From: Chloroflexota bacterium
Lineage (GTDB): Bacteria > Chloroflexota > Dehalococcoidia > JAUQQI01
Direction of reading: 5' to 3'
Length of the DNA stretch: 5,317 nt
Assembly (NCBI GenBank): GCA_030549955.1
Contig: JAUQQI010000158.1
Coordinates: 1-5,317, forward strand
Shown in pieces: positions 1 through 5,317 of the stretch. Position numbers and translations under genes: made by a program. The notes under the pieces were generated by a model. It made no database searches and was not told the DNA's origin. It was given only the letters and a program-made list of their open reading frames with translations. How positions within the stretch are numbered: position 1 is the stretch's first letter; each line of letters starts with the position of its first letter.

Positions 1-1109
1 TGTCGGAGGCGGCGGAGCCCTTCGGCCTCTTTTATGCCCCCGACCCTTCGAGCCAGCCGGCCTGTACCATCGGGGGTAACCTGGCTGAAAACTCCGGCGG
101 CCCCCGTTGCCTTGCCTACGGCGTCACGTCGAACCATGCCCGCCGGCTCCGGGTCGTCCTGGCGGACGGGTCGGAAGCGGAGCTTTCGGCCGCTCCGGAC
201 CCCCTCGGCTACGACCTGGTCGGCCTCTTCGTCGGGTCGGAGGGCACCCTCGGCGTTGCGGTGGAGGCCGAGGTGCGGCTCCTACGTCGGCCTGAAGCCG
301 TTCGGACCCTGAGGGCGACTTTCCCGGGGGTTCCCCTGGCCGCGGAGGCCGTGAACCGGGTCCTCCTGGCCGGAATTCGACCGATTGCCCTCGAGCTGAT
401 GGACCGGTCAACCCTTGACGCGGTGGGGCAGGCCTTCGGCCAGAGCATTCCCCCGGAGGTCAGGGCCCTGTTAATCGCCGAGGTTGCCGGGCTGGAAGAA
501 GAAGCCGAATGGGCGGCCGGCGTCTGCCGGACGATTTTCGCCGAGTCCGGCGCTCTGGAAGGTGAACTGGCGGCGACCTCACAAGAGAGGGACCGCCTCT
601 GGCAGATGCGGAAGCGGGCCCGGGGGGCCCTGGGCCGGCTGGCCCCCAATTATTACGTCCATGACATCACTGTGCCCCGGCACACCCTGCCGGCCGTGCT
701 GGCCCAGGTCGAAGCCATCGGCCGGGAGTACGGCCTCCAGATGGCAACTTATCTCCACGCCGGCGACGGGAACCTGCACCCCAACATCCTCTTCGATGCC
801 CGGCAGCCCGGCGTTTTCGAACGGGTGCTTGCGGCCGGCGAGGCAATTCTGAGCCTTGCGGTCGAGGCCGGGGGGACCCTCTCAGGCGAGCATGGGATCG
901 GCCTTGAGAAGCGGGATTACCTCGGGCTTATCTTCACCGAGGCCGACCTGGAGGCGATGCGGAAGGTCAAGCGGGCCTTCGACCCGGCGGGGCGATTCAA
1001 CCCGGGCAAGGCCTTACCCCAGCCGGGGATTTGTCGGGAAGTCCGGCCCGGCCTCAAGGGGCGGGTCCCAAAGGGGGAACCAGCGGCCGAGGTCGGCCTC
1101 GAGGGGTAG
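1..1109 (+). CDS. glcD: FAD-linked oxidase, glycolate oxidase GlcD / D-lactate dehydrogenase type (5' partial)
   Basis: This is the C-terminal 368 residues of a flavoprotein that oxidises a 2-hydroxyacid such as glycolate or D-lactate to the 2-ketoacid. Family members are usually about 460-490 residues, so roughly the first 100 lie outside the window; the first full codon is at 3 and the frame stays open to the left edge. The FAD-binding (PCMH-type) signature YAPDPSSQ...TIGGNLAENSGG is at 33-101 and GSEGTLG at 234-254. The C-terminal oxidase domain has HAGDGNLHP at 756-782, with histidines expected at the substrate/metal site, GEHGIG at 885-902, and the usual end FNPGKALP near 996-1019. After that motif comes a tail of about 28 residues not typical of the family, encoded opposite the end of pspAB. 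GlcD often works with GlcE/GlcF or an Fe-S partner; none is visible here. The exact substrate (glycolate or lactate) is not resolvable. Confidence 0.88.
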   Translation, partial: SEAAEPFGLFYAPDPSSQPACTIGGNLAENSGGPRCLAYGVTSNHARRLRVVLADGSEAELSAAPDPLGYDLVGLFVGSEGTLGVAVEAEVRLLRRPEAVRTLRATFPGVPLAAEAVNRVLLAGIRPIALELMDRSTLDAVGQAFGQSIPPEVRALLIAEVAGLEEEAEWAAGVCRTIFAESGALEGELAATSQERDRLWQMRKRARGALGRLAPNYYVHDITVPRHTLPAVLAQVEAIGREYGLQMATYLHAGDGNLHPNILFDARQPGVFERVLAAGEAILSLAVEAGGTLSGEHGIGLEKRDYLGLIFTEADLEAMRKVKRAFDPAGRFNPGKALPQPGICREVRPGLKGRVPKGEPAAEVGLEG

Positions 1110-1628
1110 CTTTGTCGACAGCAGGGCCTTAAGTCTGAGCTCGTAGGCGACGTCCCGGTCCTTCATACCGGGCCGGGGTACAAAGGGATAAAAGTTCCCC
1201 CGCTTGTAATTGTAGATGAGATAGACCCGGCGGCCTTGCCGGTCGCTAAACTCAAACATGGCCGCAAGAACCTGGGGACCGAAGCCGTGGTCCTCGAGGA
1301 TCCGGGCGACAATGTGGGCTGTCGAAACCAGATCCTCGAAGTCCGTATCAGCGAAGACCACCCACTCGTAGCCGTAGCTGTCCCTGCGAACCGTAACGGT
1401 TGTACCGGTCTCCCGGCCGCTGATTTGCAGAACTCCCCGGAGCTCATCCTGGGCCTCGTCAAAAAACGAGCTTTCGACCGGCCGGTAGGCGATTCCGGCC
1501 CGGCCGGTGCTGGTCAGGCCGTAGTCTTCCTGAAGCTCGACGTAAGCCGTGGCCAGGGCGAAGAGCTTATCGGTTCGGGCCGGCTCGGGCAGGGTCCGGC
1601 CGAAGAGGACGTCGAAGAGCCGCTTCAC
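1014..1628 (-). CDS. pspAB: PspA-associated protein PspAB
   Basis: This is a 204-residue soluble protein with no signal peptide or membrane segment. It matches my recollection of the PspAB family, a protein of unknown biochemistry found next to HtpX-type proteases and tied by gene neighbourhood to the PspA envelope-stress response. Family-like features are the start MKRLFDVLFGR, the phrase DSYGYEW at residues 83-89, YNYKRGNFYPF at 139-149 and DLGRWFPLWD at 179-188. The length is close to the family norm of about 190-200. The start is GTG, with GGAG five bases upstream (plus-strand 1634-1637). The start overlaps the htpX stop as GTGA, so translation is probably coupled and the pair should be one transcript. 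The TAA stop (1014-1016) falls inside the conserved end of glcD on the other strand. Identity rests on remembered motifs, not a search; a generic hypothetical protein is the fallback call. Confidence 0.82.
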   Translation of the reverse strand: MKRLFDVLFGRTLPEPARTDKLFALATAYVELQEDYGLTSTGRAGIAYRPVESSFFDEAQDELRGVLQISGRETGTTVTVRRDSYGYEWVVFADTDFEDLVSTAHIVARILEDHGFGPQVLAAMFEFSDRQGRRVYLIYNYKRGNFYPFVPRPGMKDRDVAYELRLKALLSTKLPLEADLGRWFPLWDPPLEAGPDFPTNPRLG

Positions 1629-2503
1629 GGCCGCTCCAGCTCCCGGGCGACCTTTTCAAGATAGCGGAGGCGGTTTTCCAGGGAGGGGTGGGTCGAGAAA
1701 AGTTCGAAGATGCCCCCGCCCCGGAAGGGGAAGATAAAGAGGGCATTCAGGGCCGACATGGTCCGCAGGTCCTCTTTCGGCAGGCGGACGGCCTCTTCGG
1801 AGAGCTTGACCAGGGCCGAGGCCAGGGCCATGGGCCGGCCCGTAAGATAAGCCGAACCGCGGTCGGCAGCGTATTCCCGGTAGCGGGAGAGGGCCCGGAT
1901 GAGCAGCATGCTGATGAGCCAGACGGCCAGGGCCACCAGGAACGCCAGGAAGACGTTGCCCGAATCCCGGCGCCGGCGGCCAGCGGTGAGGTACGGCCCG
2001 AATCTCACAACGTAGTAGGCGACCAGCGAGAAGAAGGTCGCCAGGGTTATCACCAGCACGTCGCGGTTGCGGATATGGCTCAGCTCGTGGGCGATGACCG
2101 CTTCGATTTCTTCGGGATCCAGCCTTTCGAGGAGGCCGCGGGTGAGGACAACGACCGAGTGCTTCGGGTCACGCCCGGCGGCGAAGGCATTCGGCAGATC
2201 CAGGTCGGCGATAGCCAGGCCCGGTTTAGGCAGGTCGGCCGCCAGGCAGAGCCGGGTTAGCATCGCGTCGAGGTCCGGGTACCGGGAGAGGTCCACGGAC
2301 CGGGCGCCGACGGCCAGCAGGGCGAGCCGGTCCGAGAAGAAATACTGCAGGCCCAGGCCGAACCCGGCGATGACCAGGGCAAAGAGGGGATCGAGGCCGA
2401 CGTCGACCATCACGATGAAGAACCCTAGGTAAAGGAGAAAGAGCAGGGCCAGGACAATGAACATCCGGACGGCAAGGCCGGGGTCAGCCGGATACCTTCG
2501 CAC
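1625..2503 (-). CDS. htpX: HtpX-type M48 membrane zinc metalloprotease
   Basis: This is an integral membrane protease of peptidase family M48B that degrades misfolded or damaged membrane proteins, with its active site expected on the cytoplasmic side. The 292 residues fit the family length. Two hydrophobic helices lie near residues 14-33 and 36-56, followed by the conserved LPKPGLAIADLDLPNAFAAG region at 91-110. The zinc site HELSH is at 139-143 (His139, Glu140, His143), with the third ligand Glu210 in REYAAD. More hydrophobic segments lie near 148-168 and 184-204. The C-terminal FSTHPSLENRLRYLE at 269-283 is also typical. The GTG start is chosen because GGAGGG (plus-strand 2510-2515) sits six bases upstream; an internal Met14 would delete the N-terminal lead without an equal ribosome site. 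It is the first gene of a two-gene unit with pspAB and diverges from the dehydrogenase gene. No HtpX-specific regulator site (such as a CpxR box) was recognised. Confidence 0.93.
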   Translation of the reverse strand: MRRYPADPGLAVRMFIVLALLFLLYLGFFIVMVDVGLDPLFALVIAGFGLGLQYFFSDRLALLAVGARSVDLSRYPDLDAMLTRLCLAADLPKPGLAIADLDLPNAFAAGRDPKHSVVVLTRGLLERLDPEEIEAVIAHELSHIRNRDVLVITLATFFSLVAYYVVRFGPYLTAGRRRRDSGNVFLAFLVALAVWLISMLLIRALSRYREYAADRGSAYLTGRPMALASALVKLSEEAVRLPKEDLRTMSALNALFIFPFRGGGIFELFSTHPSLENRLRYLEKVARELERP

Positions 2504-2563
2504 TTCGAGCCCTCCGCAAGAATTTTACCCCACCAGGACCCCAACGGAGGCCGGTTCCGGCCT

Positions 2564-2588
2564 TTGCCTTTTCCGGGAAGGGTATAAT
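2564..2588 (+). promoter_or_regulatory. Candidate sigma-A/sigma-70 promoter for the dehydrogenase-GGT unit
   Basis: TATAAT at 2583-2588 is a perfect -10 hexamer in GC-rich surroundings, 55 bases before the ATG. The best -35 match, TTGCCT at 2564-2569 (4 of 6), is only 13 bases upstream, shorter than the usual 16-18. At normal spacing no recognisable -35 exists, and there is no extended TG motif. The promoter may therefore be weak or helped by an activator. Transcription would start near 2595. Confidence 0.5.
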
Positions 2589-2593
2589 AAGCC

Positions 2594-2610
2594 GGTCGGG
2601 AATCCCGGCC
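2594..2610 (+). promoter_or_regulatory. Small hairpin in the leader of the dehydrogenase gene
   Basis: GGTCGGG, the loop AAT, then CCCGGCC form a 7-bp stem with one G-T wobble, located at or just after the predicted transcription start. There is no T-run, so it is not an intrinsic terminator. It could stabilise the 5' end of the mRNA or be part of a protein-binding site. In such GC-rich DNA a stem of this size may also be chance. Confidence 0.3.
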
Positions 2611-2627
2611 CGAATTCACCTGCGCTC

Positions 2628-2635
2628 GGAGGAGG
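2628..2635 (+). promoter_or_regulatory. Ribosome binding site of the dehydrogenase gene
   Basis: GGAGGAGG with an 8-base spacer to the ATG at 2644 is a near-ideal Shine-Dalgarno sequence. It fixes the start of the dehydrogenase against upstream in-frame alternatives. Confidence 0.85.
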
Positions 2636-2643
2636 TTTCGCCG

Positions 2644-3624
2644 ATGCCCGCCTCGCCCGGTCAAAATTTCGTCGTTGCTTATCGACTCACCCCCTGGCAG
2701 GCCGTTAACCGGCTCGTCCGGGAATGGTGCCCCGAGGGCTTTGAACTCCTGGCGGTCCCGCCGGACGCCTCGCCCGAGGACCTTCGCAACGCCATCAGCC
2801 GGGCCGATTTCCTGCTCGGCTTCTGGTCCCTCTCGGAGGACGACTTTCGGGCGGCCCGGAACCTCAAGCTGATCCAGCTAATGAGCGCCGGCTACGACCG
2901 CATTGACCTGGACCTGGCCGCCCGCTACGGGGTCCCGGTCGCCAACAACGGCGGGGGCAACGCCATCGCTGTTGCCGAGCACACCATCCTGCTCATGCTG
3001 GCGGTTTACCGCCGGCTGGTCTATCACCACCTGAACGTGAAGGCCGGTCGCTGGCGGGTTAATACTGACGAGCTTTACGAGCTCTGGCACAAGCGAGTGG
3101 GGATCGTCGGGCTGGGCAACATCGGCCGGCAGGTGGCAAAGCGACTGCGGGCCTTTGAATCGGAGGTGGTCTACTATGACATCCGCCGGCCGGACCCGGA
3201 GACCGAGGCCGAGCTGGGCGTAACGTTTGCGCCCTTTGAGGAGCTGCTGCAGACCAGCGACATCGTAACCCTCCATGTCCCCCTAACCCGGCTGACCCGC
3301 CACATGATTGGGGCCCGGGAGCTGGCCATGATGAAGCCGACGGCAGTTTTGGTCAACACGAGCCGCGGGGCCGTGGTTGACGAGCAGGCCCTTTATGAGG
3401 CCCTGAAATCGGGGCAAATTATGGCCGCCGGCCTCGATGTGCTGGAGATGGAGCCGCCGGACCCGAACAATCCGCTTTTTGGCCTGGATAACGTGGTGCT
3501 TACGCCCCACATCGCGGGCCCGACGGTGGACGGCTGGCCCCGGATTCTGGCCAACTGCTACGCGAACATCCAGCGGGTCGCCCGGGGCGAGCCGCCCCTT
3601 TTCCTGGCCGAAAAGTACGAGTAG
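2644..3624 (+). CDS. D-isomer-specific 2-hydroxyacid dehydrogenase family protein
   Basis: This is a cytosolic NAD(P)-dependent enzyme that interconverts a 2-ketoacid and a D-2-hydroxyacid; relatives include phosphoglycerate dehydrogenase, glyoxylate/hydroxypyruvate reductase and D-lactate dehydrogenase. The 326 residues are a normal single-unit length, with no ACT regulatory domain as in many SerA proteins. The split substrate domain is at about 1-100 and 295-326. The dinucleotide fold starts near 150 with GLGNIG at 156-161, and Asp179 ends the second strand (YYDIRRP), which favours NAD over NADP. The catalytic set is complete: Arg241 in NTSRGAVVDE, Glu270 in DVLEMEPP and His289 in TPHIAG. 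The ATG at 2644 follows a strong ribosome site. The downstream GGT-like gene begins 13 bases after its stop, so the two are very likely cotranscribed. The substrate cannot be assigned from sequence alone, so no gene symbol is given. Confidence 0.9.
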   Translation: MPASPGQNFVVAYRLTPWQAVNRLVREWCPEGFELLAVPPDASPEDLRNAISRADFLLGFWSLSEDDFRAARNLKLIQLMSAGYDRIDLDLAARYGVPVANNGGGNAIAVAEHTILLMLAVYRRLVYHHLNVKAGRWRVNTDELYELWHKRVGIVGLGNIGRQVAKRLRAFESEVVYYDIRRPDPETEAELGVTFAPFEELLQTSDIVTLHVPLTRLTRHMIGARELAMMKPTAVLVNTSRGAVVDEQALYEALKSGQIMAAGLDVLEMEPPDPNNPLFGLDNVVLTPHIAGPTVDGWPRILANCYANIQRVARGEPPLFLAEKYE

Positions 3625-3630
3625 AGGAGG
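3624..3630 (+). promoter_or_regulatory. Ribosome binding site of the GGT-like gene
   Basis: GAGGAGG, seven bases before the ATG at 3638, begins on the last base of the dehydrogenase TAG stop. This placement supports reinitiation or coupled translation of the two genes and sets the start of the second. Confidence 0.8.
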
Positions 3631-3637
3631 GCTTCAG

Positions 3638-5317
3638 ATGAGCCGACTGGTCCGGACCGAGCTCACCCTCTCGAAGAACGAAGTGGTCGCCCCAAATGGG
3701 ATGGTTGTCGGCGAGCATCCCCTTATCGCCGAGGCTGGGGCCGAAATCCTGCTTAAAGGTGGCAACGCCGTCGATGCCGCGGTCGCCGCCGCCTTCGCGG
3801 CCGGGGTGGTTGAGCCGTTTATGAGCGGGGTCGGCGGCCTGGGCTACATGGTTATCCACGAGAACCGGGGCGGCCGGCAGTACGTTGTCGAGTTCACCGG
3901 CCGCACGCCGGCCGCGGCCGGCCCCGATACCTTTGAGCTCGACCCGGCCGGCGGCCAGGCCGGGATGTTTGGCTGGCCGGCCGTCAAAGACCGGGCAAAC
4001 CTCGTCGGCTACCGGGCACCCCTCGTACCGGGGACGGTGGCTGGCCTGGCCCTCGCCCTTGAAAAGTTTGGAACGATGCGCCTCGACCAGGTACTTGAGC
4101 CGGCCATCCGGTACGCCGAAGAGGGTTTCCCAATGGATTGGTACGTGAGCCTGAACATCGCGGTCGCGATGGCCGAACTGCAAGAGTTCCCGGAGACGGC
4201 CGCGGTTCTCCTGCCGAAGGGCGTACCCCCGAAGCCCCGGACCCGCTGGTGGGAGCCGGCCGAGGTCTTCCGCCAGCCCGACCTGGAGGAAGACGTCATC
4301 GCTGGCGACTTTGAACAGCGCGCCGGTATCTATGCCGAATTCGGCAAGATCATCTGCATCTCCGTAGGCATTCTGCGCCCGGTAAACGGTGAGCTGAAGC
4401 TACTCGCCCGGGAGGGACCAGACGCCTTTTACCGGGGGCCCATCGCCGACCGGATCGCCGAAGCCATGGCGGCCCGGGGCGGGCTAATTACCCGGGAAGA
4501 CCTGGCCCGCTACGAACCGAAGCTCTACGAAAGCCCCTTGCGAACGACCTACCGGGAGTTCGAGGTGGTTGCGGCCCCCGGGCCGTGCGCCGGGACGACC
4601 CTGGTCGAGATGCTCAATATCGCCGAAGGATTCAGTCTACACCGCTACGGCCACAATTCGGCCCAGAGCCTCCACCTAATTGCCGAAACGAGCCGCCGGG
4701 CCTTCGCCGACCGCTTTGCTTACCTGGCTGACCCGGATTTTGTCGACGCACCCTGGGCCGGCCTGGTCAGCAAAGGCTACGCCGCCGAGGTCCGGGGAAC
4801 GATTGATCCGGAACGGGCTACCCCGGAGGTTTCGGCGGGTGACCCCTGGAAGTACGAGGGGCGGCCGGCCCCGGTCCGGCCGAATGGGTCCGCCGGGCCC
4901 GACCCCGGCTGCACGACCCACCTGGGGGTCATTGACCGGGACCGGAATATGGTTTCCCTGACGAACACCCTCGGGGAGCTCTTTGGCTGCCGGGTCGTCA
5001 TTCCCGGGACAGGCATCCTCCTGAACAACGGAATGGTCTGGTTTGACCCCCGGCCCGGACGGCCGAACTCCCTGGCCGGGAATAAACGGCCCCTGGTGAA
5101 CATGACTCCAGCCCTGGTGCTACACAACGGCCAGCCCGTTATGACCATCGGCGCGCCCGGCGCCCGGCGTCTCATCACCGGGATTTTCCAGAGTATTCTG
5201 AACGTGCTGGAATTCGGCCTTGGGATTCAGGCCGCCGTTTCGGCCCCCCGGGTCCACTGCGAGGGACCGGAAACCCACATCGACAGCCGGATTCCGGCTG
5301 AGACGAGGGACCTCCTG
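3638..5317 (+). CDS. Gamma-glutamyltransferase-family Ntn hydrolase (3' partial)
   Basis: The first 560 codons of a self-processing N-terminal nucleophile hydrolase are present; the frame is open at the right edge and a short C-terminal part is missing. Family hallmarks are HPLIAEAGAEILLKGGNAVDAA (in part) near residues 27-48, VEPFMSGVGGLGYM at 58-71, VPGTVAGLALALEKFG at 130-145, EGPDAFYRG at 259-267, GCTTHLGVIDRD at 424-435, and PGTGILLNNGM at 456-466. Thr426 (codon 4913-4915) should be the self-cleavage point and catalytic nucleophile, giving a large subunit of about 425 residues; Thr444 matches the supporting second threonine. No signal peptide is seen, so it is probably cytosolic, unlike E. 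coli Ggt. Most gamma-glutamyl-binding residues of the E. coli enzyme are replaced (see findings). The family also includes acylases and oxamate amidohydrolase (HpxW), so the substrate is open. Residues 219-252 are an unusual extra segment. It is probably cotranscribed with the dehydrogenase. Confidence 0.88.
   Translation, partial: MSRLVRTELTLSKNEVVAPNGMVVGEHPLIAEAGAEILLKGGNAVDAAVAAAFAAGVVEPFMSGVGGLGYMVIHENRGGRQYVVEFTGRTPAAAGPDTFELDPAGGQAGMFGWPAVKDRANLVGYRAPLVPGTVAGLALALEKFGTMRLDQVLEPAIRYAEEGFPMDWYVSLNIAVAMAELQEFPETAAVLLPKGVPPKPRTRWWEPAEVFRQPDLEEDVIAGDFEQRAGIYAEFGKIICISVGILRPVNGELKLLAREGPDAFYRGPIADRIAEAMAARGGLITREDLARYEPKLYESPLRTTYREFEVVAAPGPCAGTTLVEMLNIAEGFSLHRYGHNSAQSLHLIAETSRRAFADRFAYLADPDFVDAPWAGLVSKGYAAEVRGTIDPERATPEVSAGDPWKYEGRPAPVRPNGSAGPDPGCTTHLGVIDRDRNMVSLTNTLGELFGCRVVIPGTGILLNNGMVWFDPRPGRPNSLAGNKRPLVNMTPALVLHNGQPVMTIGAPGARRLITGIFQSILNVLEFGLGIQAAVSAPRVHCEGPETHIDSRIPAETRDLL
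4292..4393 (+). other. In-frame extra segment in the GGT-like gene, resembling a PolB-type 3'-5' exonuclease fragment
   Basis: Codons 219-252 lie between FRQPDLEE and LKLLAREGPDAFYRG. In relatives these two blocks are separated by about one residue (QPDL-x-x-T-L-x-x-x-A-x-EGPDAFYRG), so about 33 codons are extra. The core RAGIYAEFGKIICISVG (residues 228-244), followed by NGELKL, matches my memory of the conserved segment in PolB-related 3'-5' exonucleases (DNA_pol_B_exo2 group). The exonuclease acidic active-site motifs (DxE and downstream) are absent, so no nuclease activity is expected. Hand-counted GC for 4307-4393 is 48/87 (55%), against 64/87 (74%) just before and 63/87 (72%) just after. 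The strand-turn-strand pattern could form a beta hairpin on the large subunit. Flanking direct repeats were not found. Confidence 0.6.
4333..4346. repeat. 14-bp perfect palindrome inside the extra segment
   Basis: TGCCGAATTCGGCA reads the same on both strands and encodes part of YAEFGK. It lies in the middle of the compositionally odd segment. No second copy was noticed elsewhere in the window. It may simply reflect the codons chosen for Ala-Glu-Phe-Gly. Confidence 0.6.

Larger units (their letters stand above)
2504..2643. other. Divergent intergenic region between htpX and the dehydrogenase gene
   Basis: This 140-base spacer must hold the signals for both directions. Plus strand: TATAAT at 2583-2588, a GC-rich hairpin at 2594-2610 and the ribosome site GGAGGAGG at 2628-2635. 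Minus strand: GGAGGG (2510-2515) for htpX, and TAAAAT (reverse of 2522-2527) as a possible -10 box. With that box the htpX leader would be only about a dozen bases, and no convincing -35 accompanies it. Its AT-richer patches (2521-2527, 2582-2590) stand out against the surrounding coding DNA. Confidence 0.7.

Noticed and set aside
34..649. Several open frames in other frames over the glcD region
   Set aside because: Arg/Pro/Ser-rich translations typical of off-frame reading of GC-rich coding DNA; the glcD frame carries all recognisable motifs.
261..1109. Reading glcD as a complete 282-residue gene starting at 261
   Set aside because: The frame is open to the left edge and positions 3-260 encode the conserved FAD-binding motifs, so the gene starts outside the window.
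1236..2260. Plus-strand open frames opposite pspAB and htpX (142 and 190 codons)
   Set aside because: They are antisense to well-supported genes and show low-complexity composition without any known motif.
2584..2589. Reverse-strand TATTAT as the htpX -10 box
   Set aside because: It overlaps the plus-strand TATAAT, and no -35-like sequence lies at the proper distance on the minus strand.
3500..4183. Long minus-strand open frame opposite the dehydrogenase/GGT junction (227 codons)
   Set aside because: It spans two genes with clear family motifs, has no recognisable domain, and reads like the reverse of GC-rich codons; such shadow frames are expected here.
4292..4393. Functional exonuclease domain fused into the GGT-like protein
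   Set aside because: Only the central segment is present; the acidic DEDD-type active-site motifs on both sides are missing, so it cannot be a working nuclease.
1..5317. CRISPR array, tRNA/rRNA genes, transposase or attachment sites
   Set aside because: No regularly spaced repeats, no cloverleaf or rRNA-like sequence, and no transposase or integrase motifs were seen; nearly all of the window is coding.

Overview
The window is compact, GC-rich bacterial DNA with strong GGAGG-type ribosome sites and heavy use of CGG, GCC and GGC codons. The mix of genes suggests a high-GC member of the Terrabacteria: a deep-branching Firmicute, a Chloroflexi relative or an actinobacterium. In particular, an HtpX-type protease is paired with a PspAB-type protein. 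This is inference from family knowledge; nothing in the window fixes the lineage.

Layout. Positions 1-1109 (+) hold the last 368 codons of a GlcD-type FAD-linked oxidase whose 5' end is outside the window. A two-gene unit on the minus strand runs the other way: htpX (2503-1625), then pspAB (1628-1014), overlapping by 4 bases. The 3' end of pspAB overlaps the 3' end of glcD by 96 bases, so the two transcripts converge and collide. A 140-base divergent intergenic region (2504-2643) carries a good TATAAT box and a small hairpin. It is followed on the plus strand by a D-2-hydroxyacid dehydrogenase (2644-3624) and, 13 bases later, a gamma-glutamyltransferase-family Ntn hydrolase (from 3638) that runs off the right edge.

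Roles. htpX-pspAB looks like a membrane-protein quality-control or envelope-stress module, and no pspA is present in the window. The flanking genes deal with 2-hydroxyacids (a flavin oxidase and an NAD(P)-dependent dehydrogenase) and with amide-bond hydrolysis. Whether they form one pathway cannot be told from the sequence.

Most unusual point. The gamma-glutamyltransferase-like gene contains an in-frame extra segment of about 34 codons (about 4292-4393) in an otherwise well-conserved stretch. It has clearly lower GC (about 55% against 72-74% on either side by hand count). From memory, it resembles the conserved core segment of PolB-related 3'-5' exonucleases (DNA_pol_B_exo2 type). The same protein keeps its self-cleavage threonine but lacks most residues that bind the gamma-glutamyl group in classical enzymes, so its substrate is probably something else.
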